Assembly: GCF_032925565.1 (NCBI RefSeq)
Contig: NZ_CP136708.1
Coordinates: 992,001-1,056,000 of the forward strand
Origin: Alteromonas sp. CI.11.F.A3
GTDB taxonomy: Bacteria; Pseudomonadota; Gammaproteobacteria; Enterobacterales; Alteromonadaceae
Length of the DNA: 64,000 nucleotides
Direction of reading: 5' to 3'
Each line of letters starts with the position of its first letter. Within the stretch, counting starts at the first letter, position 1. The notes under the pieces were generated by a model that had not been told where the DNA came from, ran no database searches, and worked only from the letters and a program-made list of their open reading frames with translations. The position numbers were made by a program, and so were the translations under genes. Below, piece by piece: positions 9,668 through 19,443 of the stretch.

Positions 9668-11131
9668 CTATTCGCTGCTTGTATACCCTGTATGGCTATT
9701 TTTAATTTCATAGAATGTAGCTTGCGCAAATTCGTCGGGATCACTCGAGTTATTTAAGTGGTATACACCCACTTTAAAATAGTGATATTGACCGTCTTCA
9801 TCGTACTTACTTTCACTCATATCATAGTGTGCAGTAACATCAGCTTTACCTTCACGGCTAATGGTCACGGTCAATAAGTTTACGTTCACGTTTATGTGGT
9901 AACTAAATTTCTCATCTAGAGCAATGCCATCAACAGGATTGCTGGTTGAATTGCTTCTTGAGCCAATGAGTTCGACATAGGTTTCAATATTATCGCCTTC
10001 ACTGTCTTCAACACGGCTTTCGTGCGCGAAGTACACTGAACCAAGTTCATTACTCGGTAACTTGCGATAATACAAGCGAATTGGCTCATCATCATTGGCA
10101 TGTATTTGACCTATTACTAGTCGGCCAATTTGATAGTTTTCACCGGTGGTAGTCACATTGTTTACTGCAAGGGTTACACGTAAATCACCATCTACGCCGC
10201 CAGCATCTGCTTGCCCTGCTGCGGATGCACTGCCAAATACCCAATTATTTTTATTCACTCCTTGTGTACTTATAGCACGGTTGCCTCTTCGTAACATTTC
10301 ACGCAATTCGACCCGTACATAGTTGGTGTTTGTTGAGGTTTTAAAGCCATAGCTTGGTGAGCGCATAACAATGCCGTCATCATCTGACGCATAAAAGTAC
10401 TCTGAGTTACTGTAACCGCCAGCAAGCTCAGTTTCCGAGATAGAATCAGACGTTCCAGTATTGTCATCGTCGGTAGGAACACTTAAATACCAATCCACAA
10501 GTTCAATACCTACCTCGCTCGGTAACACGTCGGTAAATAGCCCTGTGGCGTCTTCACAACGGTGAACTTGTACTTCAACAATGCCGTTGTTGGTGTTTTC
10601 ACTATTACCTAACCCAGTAATTTTGACATAGCGTGCTTGCGATGAGTCGACATTGACGAGTTCGAAGCCACTTTGGTTACCTTTCGATTCAGCTTGAGTG
10701 AGAACAGTAACCCATGTGTTCTGATCAACAGAGGTTTCAACCGAAAAGCTGGCAACCCGTTCAGCGCCTTCAAACCACTTTATGGTAAGCGCGCCAACGG
10801 TTTCAGTTGTTCCTAAGTCGAGCGTGAGGGCTTTATCTACCCCATCGCTAGACCATCTTGATATTGAAGCGGTGTTTCCATCGATGGCATTCGCAGGCGA
10901 AAACTCTGTTGCCGAACTGCCATCATCGGTTGCACTGACTATGGTATGTATTTTGTTAGAGCAAACTTCAGTTACAGGTGTTTCAACAGCAGGTGGAGCG
11001 GTTGTTGTAACCGGGGATGTACTGCCGGAGCTTCCACCGCCACCACAGCCGGTTAGCAGTAGTGGAACGAGTAATGAACTCGTAAAAAGGGAAAGGTAAG
11101 ATTGATTGGTCAGTACTTTTTGAGAAAACAC
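9668..11131 (-). CDS. Alginate lyase PL7 lipoprotein with F5/8C (CBM32-like) domain
   Basis: The 487-residue product starts with a lipoprotein signal (lipobox LTGC, Cys29) and a Gly/Ser-rich linker. Residues of about 55-190 form a discoidin/F5-8 type C domain (for example ALTLDLGTTETVGALTIKW and YVKITGLG), a common carbohydrate-binding module. The rest is a PL7 catalytic domain with RVELREMLRR, QIHANDDEP and YFKVGVY, holding the catalytic Arg, Gln/His and Tyr of the family. It should be a surface-anchored alginate lyase that binds polymer, complementing the module-free PL7 at 1135-2136. It is a single-gene unit facing the regulator gene, with its own promoter region at 11132-11369. Confidence 0.93.
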   Translation of the reverse strand: MFSQKVLTNQSYLSLFTSSLLVPLLLTGCGGGGSSGSTSPVTTTAPPAVETPVTEVCSNKIHTIVSATDDGSSATEFSPANAIDGNTASISRWSSDGVDKALTLDLGTTETVGALTIKWFEGAERVASFSVETSVDQNTWVTVLTQAESKGNQSGFELVNVDSSQARYVKITGLGNSENTNNGIVEVQVHRCEDATGLFTDVLPSEVGIELVDWYLSVPTDDDNTGTSDSISETELAGGYSNSEYFYASDDDGIVMRSPSYGFKTSTNTNYVRVELREMLRRGNRAISTQGVNKNNWVFGSASAAGQADAGGVDGDLRVTLAVNNVTTTGENYQIGRLVIGQIHANDDEPIRLYYRKLPSNELGSVYFAHESRVEDSEGDNIETYVELIGSRSNSTSNPVDGIALDEKFSYHINVNVNLLTVTISREGKADVTAHYDMSESKYDEDGQYHYFKVGVYHLNNSSDPDEFAQATFYEIKNSHTGYTSSE

Positions 11132-11209
11132 AGCGCACTCCTTAATGTAAACGCAATGTAATTAATAAGTTTCAAGTATAAGGGCGTGGATAGTTTTATC
11201 CAACACTTA

Positions 11210-11247
11210 TGTCATACCAAAATTCTTTATTGTTCTTACGCTTTGGT
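11210..11247 (-). promoter_or_regulatory. Candidate GntR half-sites upstream of the second PL7 gene
   Basis: Read on the minus strand, TTGGTATGACA (11220-11210) lies in the leader of the PL7 lipoprotein gene, with an ACCAA half-site about 25 bases further upstream. It resembles the TTGGT...ACA elements seen before the PL6 gene and before 12789. Binding by the adjacent GntR protein is inferred. Confidence 0.35.
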
Positions 11248-11306
11248 AAGTCTGCTGGTGTGAAGGTTTTTGTTACTGAATATCTTCTAGAAGGGGGGGG
11301 ACAGAC

Positions 11307-11340
11307 ATAAAAAAACCGCTTAAGGTGAATTAAGCGGCTT
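11307..11340 (-). terminator. Terminator of the GntR regulator gene
   Basis: Read on the minus strand, AAGCCGCTTAATTC pairs with the segment ending TTAAGCGG and is followed by a run of T. It sits 30 bases beyond the regulator stop codon. Confidence 0.88.
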
Positions 11341-11369
11341 AATATTAAGTGATAGGTCTAGCTGTCGGC

Positions 11370-12104
11370 TTAACCGACTAAATGAGTAATAGAGTATCTG
11401 TCTCGGGTCTCGCTTGATTTCTTTTTGATTTCTTCCAAAGCTTTGGCCTCTGAAGCTTCAAATAAAGCATTAATCAATCGATTAAAGTGTCCATGCATAG
11501 CGGTTCGCGCACTTTGTGAGTCACGTGATTTTAACGCCATAAATATACGCTTGTGCTCTTCTAGCCGGTCTTGACTACTGGAGCTGCAAACGCTTTTGTA
11601 CGACGATATGATTTGAGGCTGAGACTCTCTTAACTTCCAATAATGTTGAATAGACAATAACAGTGCGTTATTGCGAGTAGCCTTGGCGATAATAGAGTGG
11701 AATTCTCTATCGGCTTTTTCCGGCTCGTCGTCATTTTCCATTGCAATAAGGGTGTCGTTAAGACTATTAAGCTCTTCATCGGTTATTGAAAGCGCCGCCA
11801 GTGCCGCCGCTTCGCCCTCTACCAGCGCGCGGGCTTGTGTAAGCTCAAAAGCACTAATACGTTGCACTTCACTTTGTTGAGGCTGATTGTCTAGCACATA
11901 CACACCAGAACTTACTTTAACTTCCACGCGGCCTCGCACCTCAAGTGCAATAATGGCTTCTCTGATGGTTGGTCTGCTGACGTCGAAATTTTCGGCAAGT
12001 TCTCTTTCTGGCGGCAAGCGACTTCCAGGGGGATATCGGCCAGCGTCAATTTGCGCTTCTATTTTTTCAACGATATGCCAGAACATGCGACGATTTTTCA
12101 TCAA
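11370..12104 (-). CDS. GntR-family transcriptional regulator, FCD (FadR-like) subfamily
   Basis: The 244-residue protein has an N-terminal winged helix (about 10-75) with the diagnostic segments GSRLPPERELAENFDVSRPT and IREAIIALEVRG. A helical FCD ligand-binding domain follows (about 95-220), with the conserved D-x-x-FH pattern seen as DREFHSIIAKATRNN. Such proteins sense sugar acids or other carboxylates and usually repress catabolic genes. It is the only regulator in the alginate region. The TTGGT-type sites before the lyase genes are therefore its likely targets, and a uronate or DEH derivative is the likely inducer. Both are inferences. Confidence 0.9.
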   Translation of the reverse strand: MMKNRRMFWHIVEKIEAQIDAGRYPPGSRLPPERELAENFDVSRPTIREAIIALEVRGRVEVKVSSGVYVLDNQPQQSEVQRISAFELTQARALVEGEAAALAALSITDEELNSLNDTLIAMENDDEPEKADREFHSIIAKATRNNALLLSIQHYWKLRESQPQIISSYKSVCSSSSQDRLEEHKRIFMALKSRDSQSARTAMHGHFNRLINALFEASEAKALEEIKKKSSETRDRYSITHLVG

Positions 12105-12788
12105 CTAAACCTTATAACTGCAATAATTAGGTACAAACAGATACAACTTAATCGGTTAAATTGTACTTATTGTTCAACACAATTCAATTGCTTTAAAAGG
12201 TTCAAGCATACCGGTGCCTAGCTGCGTTTGTTCTGCTAAATCCGCTAACAAAACCTACCATTTAAAACAATCAATTCAGGATATTCTACGTCTTATTCTA
12301 CAAATACAGAAGTATTTGTTAAAAGAGGCTTATCAAATCATATATTTATGTGCACCAACGAGATTGAAATTATGCTATTTACAGCTGAAGGTGCTCAAAA
12401 ACTAAGGGTTTGAAGGATTTTATCTTCTATTAGTTATAGCATATAGAGTGTATTGGTCAACAATTTGGGGTGTTTTTTTGCGCTTTAAATTATCAATTGG
12501 TTAACATTTAATGTTCATTTTTCACTGGTTTCATCTGTTCAGTATTAACATAATTGATTATTCATAATAAAATTTCGAACCCGGTTTCCAAATACAACAT
12601 AAATACTTACTAATCAATTTCCCCCTAGACACTAAAAGTTTGTAAGCGTAGTTGCAGGTCGAAGAACCAATCACTTTTGATCTCTCGCTCATAGGCATTG
12701 GTACTAGTTATGTGAGCAAAACAAGATGAGAGACGCAAACTTGTCTTTTTTTGCAGATTAGCGATGGCAGACAAACTAGGAGGGTTTA
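12105..12788. promoter_or_regulatory. 684-base intergenic region with TTGGT-like palindromes
   Basis: No supported gene is seen in this AT-rich stretch; one short plus-strand reading frame at 12214-12405 has no ribosome-binding site or family resemblance. It contains TTGGTCAACAA at 12453-12463 and TTGGTTAACATT at 12497-12508, similar to elements at 2308 and 11210. Near the GntR start there is a GTACAA...TTGTAC arrangement at about 12131-12166 that could serve autoregulation. The 3' end carries a strong AGGAGGG before the hydrolase gene. Confidence 0.4.
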
Positions 12789-13613
12789 ATGAGTACTAAT
12801 ACGGTTGTTGAAACGCAATACGCTAAAATTGAAGGTCATAATATTGCCTATCAGGATGTTGGTGAAGGAGTGCCGGTGTTGCTTTTGCATGGCATACCGA
12901 CTAATAAATTTCTTTGGCGCAATGTAATTCCAACTCTTAGTCAGACACACAGGGTGATTGCCCCCGATCTTCTCAATTACGGTGAGTCTGACATGCCAAC
13001 CGATGTGGATGTATCCATTAACGCGCAATGTCGAATCATTTTAAAGTTGATGGATGCACTGGGTATAGCTAGCGCACACGTGGTGGCGCATGACATTGGC
13101 GGTGGTATAGCACAATTGATGGCTGTGAACGCTCCTGAAAAGGTAAACAAGCTAGTGTTAATTGACAGCGTTTGTTTCGACTCTTGGCCCATTCCCGAAT
13201 TTGAACCCATGCTAGAGCCTGGCTTCGAAGAAAGCACGAGTGTGGAAAAATTTAGCGGTATTCTTGAAGATTTCATTCCAAACGGCGTTTACGGAGACAA
13301 GGTGCCGGTTGATGAGATGATAGAGTTATACATTACGCCGTGGAGTAATGAGAAAGGGAAGTCTGCCTTTTTCCGAAATATGCGTAGGCTTAACAAAGAA
13401 TATACTGAAGCCATAGTGGGTGCATTGCATAACCTTCCCCATGAAACACTGATTCTGTGGGGTGATAAGGACGAGTTTCAGAAACCGAAATATGCACCAA
13501 TGCTAGCGGATACCATCCCTGATTCGTCAATCAAATGGATAGAAGGCGCGGCACACTGGGTTACTGATGAGCAACCTGAATCTGTGTCAGAGTCACTTGT
13601 AGCGTTCTTGTAA
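12789..13613 (+). CDS. Alpha/beta hydrolase, haloalkane-dehalogenase-like
   Basis: The 274-residue protein has the alpha/beta-hydrolase fold. It shows an oxyanion HGIPTNKFLW segment, a nucleophile elbow AHDIGGG with Asp102 in the nucleophile position, a likely acid in LILWGDKDE (about 226-228) and a catalytic His256 in GAAHWV. An Asp nucleophile is typical of haloalkane/haloacid dehalogenases and epoxide hydrolases, but many members with this elbow have unknown substrates. An AGGAGGG lies just upstream of the ATG. It precedes a two-component pair and the alcohol-oxidation genes on the same strand. A link to that pathway is only positional. Confidence 0.8.
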   Translation: MSTNTVVETQYAKIEGHNIAYQDVGEGVPVLLLHGIPTNKFLWRNVIPTLSQTHRVIAPDLLNYGESDMPTDVDVSINAQCRIILKLMDALGIASAHVVAHDIGGGIAQLMAVNAPEKVNKLVLIDSVCFDSWPIPEFEPMLEPGFEESTSVEKFSGILEDFIPNGVYGDKVPVDEMIELYITPWSNEKGKSAFFRNMRRLNKEYTEAIVGALHNLPHETLILWGDKDEFQKPKYAPMLADTIPDSSIKWIEGAAHWVTDEQPESVSESLVAFL

Positions 13614-13784
13614 CTTTACTAAAGTACTTCTGGCGGCTTAACATCGGTAATATGGGTAACTATCTTGTTAGCCGCCTCTATCTTCTCCTCCTTTTGAATG
13701 AATAAAACAGCGCTATTGCAGGATGTGTTTGTTAACGATGAATGGTTAGCATAAATACGTCTATTTTGTGTTTATGGTGTTGCC

Positions 13785-15026
13785 ATGTCGGGATTTAAGA
13801 AAATATCCAGTGCCATCGTGGCCGTCTTTATCGTGTGTTTTGTTGTCTTTTCTTGTTCGGTCTATTTCCAAATTCGTCAAAATATAAATGATGAAACATC
13901 AAGTGCGCTAAACCAAGTGCAAGAGATGCTCAAAGCGAATATGAATGCTAACGATATTAAAGCAGTGGCAGAGCAAAGCCCGCATTTATCGGTAACAGGC
14001 TTTACTGGTCGGTTATCCATGCCTACTAATTATCATTCTGACAATCAACCTATCTATATTCCCATCCATGAAAACCAATATTTGGTGGTAAGAGCCCACG
14101 ATACTGCCGAGTTGGTGCAAAATATGAACCTATTTTGGCTAGTGGCCGCGTTGTTTTTTACAACGCTAAGCGTGTTGCTATTTACGCTTAAGGTTGCCGT
14201 AACGCAGCGATTGAAGCCCTTAAATCAATTAGGTGACGCTTTGCAACAACTTGTAGATGGCGAAACAACGAATGATATTGAAGACAGTGATATCAAAGAA
14301 GTAAAGCGTGTTATTGGGCAATTCCAACGTCTACAAGACTCACTACAAAATAAAGAAAGGCAGTTAGTTAAAATAGATAAAAAACTCGCACTGTTACAGG
14401 AACAAGAAAGAAGCTATCTGGCGAGAGAGTTACACGATAATGTGGGGCAGCTACTTACCACCATTAAAGCCCACGCCTATATTTTAGTGAATTCACATGA
14501 GCCCAGTGTACTTGAGTTGTCGGCTCAAAAAGTGCAGACCATGAGCCAGCAAATTAGTGACGCCATTCGCCACTTAACTGCCCATCTTCACCCGTTAGTA
14601 TTAGATAGGGTATCGTTACAGCAATCTCTTGAAAAACTGGTATTCGAACAAGAGTTAGCCCACCCTCAAATCGAATGGCAAGTGTCTATCAATTTGAATA
14701 AATTTGCCCAAGAGCATGAGCGAGATATTCATATTTATCGCTTTGTTCAGGAAGCTATTAATAATGTGGTAAAACATGCTGATGCGTCAAAAGTATGGGT
14801 GCACATAGCCGGTGACAAGCAAGGGCTTACTATCAATATTCGAGATGACGGCAAAGGGTTTGACGGGAATGCCGTTGAAAGTATTGGTATGTCATCTATG
14901 CACAGTAGAGCCAGGTGTATTGGCGCTATCTGCGCGGTAAAATCACACAAAGAAGGCGGTGTAAAGGTTCAGTTGTCCTTGTGTTTATTGGGCACTGAAA
15001 GTTTGCGTCAGGTTAACGTGGCATGA
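13785..15026 (+). CDS. Membrane sensor histidine kinase (NarX/DegS type, HisKA_3)
   Basis: The 413-residue protein has two membrane helices (about 7-27 and 113-136) bracketing an 85-residue periplasmic sensor. A HAMP-like linker and a HisKA_3 phosphoacceptor site follow (ARELHDNVGQLL, His about 217). The C-terminal HATPase domain shows VQEAINNVVKHA and IRDDGKGFD. It overlaps the following LuxR-type response regulator by four bases (ATGA), so the two form a coupled pair. The architecture recalls the sensor kinases that sit beside quinoprotein dehydrogenase genes. The signal is unknown. Confidence 0.9.
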   Translation: MSGFKKISSAIVAVFIVCFVVFSCSVYFQIRQNINDETSSALNQVQEMLKANMNANDIKAVAEQSPHLSVTGFTGRLSMPTNYHSDNQPIYIPIHENQYLVVRAHDTAELVQNMNLFWLVAALFFTTLSVLLFTLKVAVTQRLKPLNQLGDALQQLVDGETTNDIEDSDIKEVKRVIGQFQRLQDSLQNKERQLVKIDKKLALLQEQERSYLARELHDNVGQLLTTIKAHAYILVNSHEPSVLELSAQKVQTMSQQISDAIRHLTAHLHPLVLDRVSLQQSLEKLVFEQELAHPQIEWQVSINLNKFAQEHERDIHIYRFVQEAINNVVKHADASKVWVHIAGDKQGLTINIRDDGKGFDGNAVESIGMSSMHSRARCIGAICAVKSHKEGGVKVQLSLCLLGTESLRQVNVA

Positions 15027-15652
15027 ATATCTTGCTTGTAGACGACCACGCAGTAGTAAGAGAAGGCTATAAAGCACTGCTAAACGCCATGTTGCCTGAA
15101 TATACGGTTTTAGAAGCCGCTGATGGCCAGCAAACTCATCATTTACTTAGAATGCATACTATCGACACCTTGGTTCTGGATATTAATCTTGCGAAAGAGA
15201 GTGGTTTATTATTAGCCGCTGACTTTTTAAATGAACAGCCTAGTTTGAAAATCATTTTTTTCAGTATGTTTGAAGATTGCGCCATTTTACAGCGCGCCAT
15301 GCAAACGGGGGCTATGGGGTATATCAGTAAAAGTAGCCCGCCAGATACACTTATATCAGCCATAAAAGTGGTTGCTAAAGGGCAAAAATACATAGAACGT
15401 TCATTGGCGGTAAATTTGGCTAATCAGCTGTTAAATGCCGAAGTTGATATTGCTGCAAAACTGACGAAGCGGGAGTTCGAAATCTTCATGGCAACCGCGA
15501 TGGGGAAAACCCGTTTTGACATTGCCAATGAATTAGCCTTATCTTCGAAAACAGTGTCAAACGCGCTAACAGTGATAAAGCGAAAGTTAAATACAACCCC
15601 TTCAGAATTTACTGAGCTTGCCACTAAGCATGGCTATATTGGCAAGACATAG
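15023..15652 (+). CDS. LuxR/NarL-family response regulator
   Basis: The 209-residue protein has a receiver domain (acidic pair DD at 7-8 and phosphoacceptor Asp in TLVLDINL near 53). A C-terminal LuxR helix-turn-helix is seen as LTKREFEIFMATAMGKTRFDIANELALSSKTVS. Translation is coupled to the upstream kinase by a four-base overlap, making it the evident partner. It could control the aldehyde dehydrogenase operon that begins 143 bases downstream, but the target is not shown by the sequence. Confidence 0.92.
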   Translation: MNILLVDDHAVVREGYKALLNAMLPEYTVLEAADGQQTHHLLRMHTIDTLVLDINLAKESGLLLAADFLNEQPSLKIIFFSMFEDCAILQRAMQTGAMGYISKSSPPDTLISAIKVVAKGQKYIERSLAVNLANQLLNAEVDIAAKLTKREFEIFMATAMGKTRFDIANELALSSKTVSNALTVIKRKLNTTPSEFTELATKHGYIGKT

Positions 15653-15664
15653 ACTTCCTTTCCC

Positions 15665-15679
15665 CTCCTAAAGTAGGAG
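15665..15679 (+). promoter_or_regulatory. Palindromic operator copy upstream of the aldehyde dehydrogenase operon
   Basis: CTCCTA AAG TAGGAG is a perfect six-base inverted repeat. It is one of six related sites in this window (others at 28827, 33947, 39703, 40748 and 42738). It lies 117 bases ahead of the aldehyde dehydrogenase start. It is too far from any start codon to be a ribosome-binding site. Confidence 0.65.
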
Positions 15680-15795
15680 CCAAATCGGCCTATCGCATTA
15701 TGGTAGATTGGCAGCAAAAGTACGATTATCAAATGACACAGTAAACGATAACTAGCCGCGTGTTGACGCGCTAAGCATTCAAAAAAGGTGTCATT

Positions 15796-17313
15796 ATGAT
15801 TTACGCAAATCCAGGAAGTGAAGGTTCAGTAGTCAGTTTTAAAGAAAGTTATGGTAATTTTATCGGCGGTGAGTGGGTTGCGCCGGTTAAGGGTGAATAC
15901 TTTATTACGACATCGCCTGTAGATGGCAGTGATATAGCACAAATTCCACGTTCTACCGCTGAAGATATTGAGCTGGCTATTGATGCTGCTCATGCGGCTA
16001 AAAAAGGATGGGCGGAGACGTCGGTAGCAGAGCGCTCAAACATTCTTTTGAAAATAGCCGATCGTATTGAAGCCAATCTTGAAATGCTTGCGGTAGCGGA
16101 AACATGGGATAACGGTAAGGCCGTGCGTGAAACCCTGAACGCCGATGTCCCATTGGCTGCTGACCATTTCCGCTATTATGCTGGTTGTATACGCAGCCAA
16201 GAAGGTACTATCGGCGAAATAGATAAGAACACAGTGGCTTATCACTTCCACGAACCCTATGGCGTAGTAGGCCAAATCATTCCATGGAATTTTCCACTAC
16301 TTATGGCGGCGTGGAAACTCGCACCGGCTATCGTAACGGGTAACGTAGTGGTATTGAAACCTGCAGAGCAAACGCCCGTGTCGATTTTGGTGTTTGCTGA
16401 ACTTATTCAAGACTTGCTACCGCCAGGCGTACTCAATATTGTAAATGGGTTTGGTGCAGAAGCAGGCCAAGCGCTTGCCACAAGTACCCGAATTGCCAAA
16501 ATCGCCTTCACGGGTTCCACCCCAGTGGGTGAACATATTCTACGTTGCGCCGCTGAAAACCTTATACCGTCTACGGTTGAACTTGGCGGTAAGTCACCGA
16601 ACCTGTTCTTCCCAGACATTATGGATCATGAGCCTGAGTTCATTGATAAATGTGCAGAAGGTTTAGTACTTGGTTACTTCAACCAAGGTGAAGTGTGTAC
16701 CTGCCCATCTCGAGCGGTTATTCATGAGGATATCTACGATGCGTTCATGGATAAGGTGATTGAAAAAATCCACAAGATTAAACGTGGAAACCCACTTGAT
16801 ACAGAAACTATGGTCGGCGCGCAAGCCTCTAGCGAACAGTTCGATAAAATTCTTAAGTACATTGATATTGGTAAATCAGAGGGGGCTGAAGTTGTTACGG
16901 GCGGAGAGAAAGAGCGCCTTCCTGGATTAGATAAAGGTTACTACATTCAGCCTACTATTTTGAAAGGTCACAACCAAATGCGTGTGTTCCAAGAAGAAAT
17001 CTTTGGGCCTGTTATTGCGGTACAAACCTTCAAAACCGAAGAAGAAGCTATTGAAATTGCTAACAATACCAGCTTTGGACTAGGCGCTGGGCTTTGGAGC
17101 CGCGACGCGAATATTGCTTTTAGAGTAGGTAGAGCTATTGAAGCGGGGCGCGTATGGACAAACTGTTATCACCTTTACCCTGCACATGCCGCTTTCGGTG
17201 GATATAAAAAGTCTGGGATCGGCCGTGAAACGCACAAGATGATGATGGATCATTATCAACAGACTAAAAACTTGTTGGTGAGCTACGACATTAATCCACT
17301 TGGTTTCTTTTAA
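15796..17313 (+). CDS. NAD-dependent aldehyde dehydrogenase, ExaC/AcoD-like
   Basis: The 505-residue enzyme should oxidise the aldehyde produced by the alcohol dehydrogenase to the carboxylic acid in the cytoplasm. It shows the family signatures: [18 protein letters not shown], the catalytic-base motif VELGGKSPN, and [11 protein letters not shown] with the catalytic Cys. The CTCPSR form is typical of the ExaC/AcoD acetaldehyde-type branch. The C-terminal [14 protein letters not shown] is also conserved. It heads a plus-strand run with the NosR-like, FIST and hybrid kinase genes. A copy of the island's palindrome lies in its upstream region, fitting co-regulation with the PQQ enzymes. Confidence 0.93.
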   Translation: MIYANPGSEGSVVSFKESYGNFIGGEWVAPVKGEYFITTSPVDGSDIAQIPRSTAEDIELAIDAAHAAKKGWAETSVAERSNILLKIADRIEANLEMLAVAETWDNGKAVRETLNADVPLAADHFRYYAGCIRSQEGTIGEIDKNTVAYHFHEPYGVVGQIIPWNFPLLMAAWKLAPAIVTGNVVVLKPAEQTPVSILVFAELIQDLLPPGVLNIVNGFGAEAGQALATSTRIAKIAFTGSTPVGEHILRCAAENLIPSTVELGGKSPNLFFPDIMDHEPEFIDKCAEGLVLGYFNQGEVCTCPSRAVIHEDIYDAFMDKVIEKIHKIKRGNPLDTETMVGAQASSEQFDKILKYIDIGKSEGAEVVTGGEKERLPGLDKGYYIQPTILKGHNQMRVFQEEIFGPVIAVQTFKTEEEAIEIANNTSFGLGAGLWSRDANIAFRVGRAIEAGRVWTNCYHLYPAHAAFGGYKKSGIGRETHKMMMDHYQQTKNLLVSYDINPLGFF

Positions 17314-17352
17314 TTAAGGGGAGGGCAGCACATATGTGCTGCCTATGTCTTT

Positions 17353-19443
17353 ATGTTGAAGTCGCTCCTGTTTCTCTGTTTTACGATAACCTCTATCTCG
17401 CTAGCCTTTGCGCAATCTGACGCCACTGCGATCCCCGAAGAAGTACACCGCATTTTTCCTACCGCTACCCGTGTAGGCGCTGCGCACACCGACATTAATG
17501 TAATACCGGTTTATCAATTGCAGCAATTGCTAGGGTACGTATTTGAATCGAAAGATTTTGTCGACTTTATCGGTTTCTCGGGTAAGCCTGTTAATGTATT
17601 AATTGGTCTTGATCCCCAAGGTAACTTTGCTGATTTAGCCATTAAAAAACACAGTGAACCCATTTTTTTGCATGGATTAGGCGAGCAGTCGCTAAGAGAC
17701 TTTATCGCGCAGTATAAGAACCACAATGTGAAAGAGCGCTTTGTCGTTGGGGGCAAGAGTCATGTAGGCAAGAATGCGACTTACTTTGATGGTGTGACCA
17801 AAGCCACGGTATCGGTACTGGTAATAAACGATACTATTGTGACGTCGGCGTTGGCGGTAGCACGAGCCAAGCTAGATGGTTTTGTGGTACCGAGCACACG
17901 CATAATTAACCCTGACTATTTTGAAGCGCTAACCTTTGAGCAGCTTGTGAAAGCCGGTTATATCCGAAAACAAACCATTTATCGTAATGAACTAGATGGC
18001 CTTGCCACTGAAATCATCGATGCAGCCAACAGCGTTACCAATCCAGAGGAGCTATTATTTTCTGAGCACTACTTTGGCTTTCTTAGTTTACCTATCGTGG
18101 GTAAAAACCTGCTCAGTGAAGATGAATACCTCAGGCTTCAAGAAAGCTTAAAGCCTGGTGAAGTAGCCATGTTGGTAATCAATACCCAAGGCTTTAGTTT
18201 TGTGAGCGATGAATTTATCCCCCAAACCGCGCCAGAGTTTTTTCGCCTTTCCCAGTCGGCATTTACGATTGATGCCCGAGATATAGATTTCTACAGTTTT
18301 TATGACCCCAGCTTTGCTCAACCAATCCCTGCATTCAACGAACTGAAAATCCTGCGGATTAAATCACAAGGTGGGCTGTCACTTGACCAGGAAATGACAG
18401 CCTCCATTAGCTTGCCCTTTAGCCCTCGATTTATGGAGCAAGATGAGCACCTGTTTAACCACACGTTTTTATTACCTGACGTGCTATTTATGGAAAATCC
18501 CGATGCACAGCAAAGTGCTGCTGTGCCCCTTTGGCAGCAATTGTGGCAAAGCAGGTGGCTGGAGCTCAGTATTACAATTATTTACTTAATTGCGCTGTCA
18601 TTGTTCTTTGGTTTCCAGCGAAAGCTAATGAAATACACGCGCATGGTGCATGTAGTCAGAGGGGCATCACTGCTATTTGTCTTGTTCTTTATTGGCATCT
18701 ACGCACAAGGGCAATTGTCGGTCGTCAATATCTATACTTTGTTACTCGATTTAGCGGATGGTTTTTCTATTGAAGTCTATTTGCTCGACCCTGTCATCTT
18801 TGTGTTGTGGTGCTTTGTATTTGTGTCGTTATTTATTGTGGGGCGCGGGCTTTATTGCGGCTGGTTATGCCCCTTTGGCGCGCTACAGGAGATCATGGCA
18901 GTTGTTGCACAAAAGTTAAAAATAAGGCAGATTCGAATAAAGCCAAAACACCATAAATATGCACAAAAACTTAAGTATGTCGTGCTTGTTGGCTTGGTTG
19001 CAACGTCGTTTTACTCACTGACATTGGCCGAGAAGCTGGCCGAGGTTGAGCCGTTTAAAACCTCAATTACGCTCCATTTTGTACGCTACTGGCCGTTCGT
19101 ACTTTATGCACTTTTACTTTTAGGATTAAGCTTAAAAATTCACAAAGTCTATTGTCGCTACCTTTGCCCATTAGGTGCCGGTTTAGCGATTTTAGGGCGC
19201 TTTCCTATCGTGAAGCTTTTAGAGCGGCGTAAAGAATGTGGTAATCCTTGCCAACTGTGTAAACAGAAAAAGTGCGGCGTAGATGCCATCGAGCAAGACG
19301 GCAGTATTGATTACGCAGAATGCGTACAGTGCTTTGAATGTGTCGTAACGCTAGATAATCCCAATCTATGCAAAATTGATAAATATAAGAAAAATAAGGT
19401 GCCAACACGTGTCAAAAACTTCCATCCTGTCCGCGCTGAGTAA
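17353..19443 (+). CDS. NosR/NirI-like membrane flavo-iron-sulfur protein
   Basis: The 696-residue protein begins with a signal peptide ending SLAFAQ and a periplasmic FMN-binding domain whose flavinylation-type motif reads DGVTKATVS. The second half has about five membrane helices carrying two cytoplasm-facing C-x3-CP motifs (YCGWLCPFG and YCRYLCPLG). The C-terminus is a ferredoxin-like region with C-x3-C-x2-C-x4-C and CVQCFECV. This is the NosR/NirI/RnfD-type layout for moving electrons across the membrane. Homologues near quinoprotein genes are known but poorly characterised. It follows the aldehyde dehydrogenase by 39 bases and overlaps the FIST gene. An electron-transfer or redox-sensing role in alcohol oxidation is inferred. 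Confidence 0.87.
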   Translation: MLKSLLFLCFTITSISLAFAQSDATAIPEEVHRIFPTATRVGAAHTDINVIPVYQLQQLLGYVFESKDFVDFIGFSGKPVNVLIGLDPQGNFADLAIKKHSEPIFLHGLGEQSLRDFIAQYKNHNVKERFVVGGKSHVGKNATYFDGVTKATVSVLVINDTIVTSALAVARAKLDGFVVPSTRIINPDYFEALTFEQLVKAGYIRKQTIYRNELDGLATEIIDAANSVTNPEELLFSEHYFGFLSLPIVGKNLLSEDEYLRLQESLKPGEVAMLVINTQGFSFVSDEFIPQTAPEFFRLSQSAFTIDARDIDFYSFYDPSFAQPIPAFNELKILRIKSQGGLSLDQEMTASISLPFSPRFMEQDEHLFNHTFLLPDVLFMENPDAQQSAAVPLWQQLWQSRWLELSITIIYLIALSLFFGFQRKLMKYTRMVHVVRGASLLFVLFFIGIYAQGQLSVVNIYTLLLDLADGFSIEVYLLDPVIFVLWCFVFVSLFIVGRGLYCGWLCPFGALQEIMAVVAQKLKIRQIRIKPKHHKYAQKLKYVVLVGLVATSFYSLTLAEKLAEVEPFKTSITLHFVRYWPFVLYALLLLGLSLKIHKVYCRYLCPLGAGLAILGRFPIVKLLERRKECGNPCQLCKQKKCGVDAIEQDGSIDYAECVQCFECVVTLDNPNLCKIDKYKKNKVPTRVKNFHPVRAE

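Noticed and set aside
12214..12405. 63-codon reading frame in the intergenic region before the hydrolase
   Set aside because: No ribosome-binding site, AT-driven composition and no recognisable motif.
13684..13700. TCTCCTCCTTTTGAATG upstream of the membrane kinase, a possible seventh copy of the island palindrome
   Set aside because: Only one arm resembles the motif; the second arm is absent, so it was not counted.
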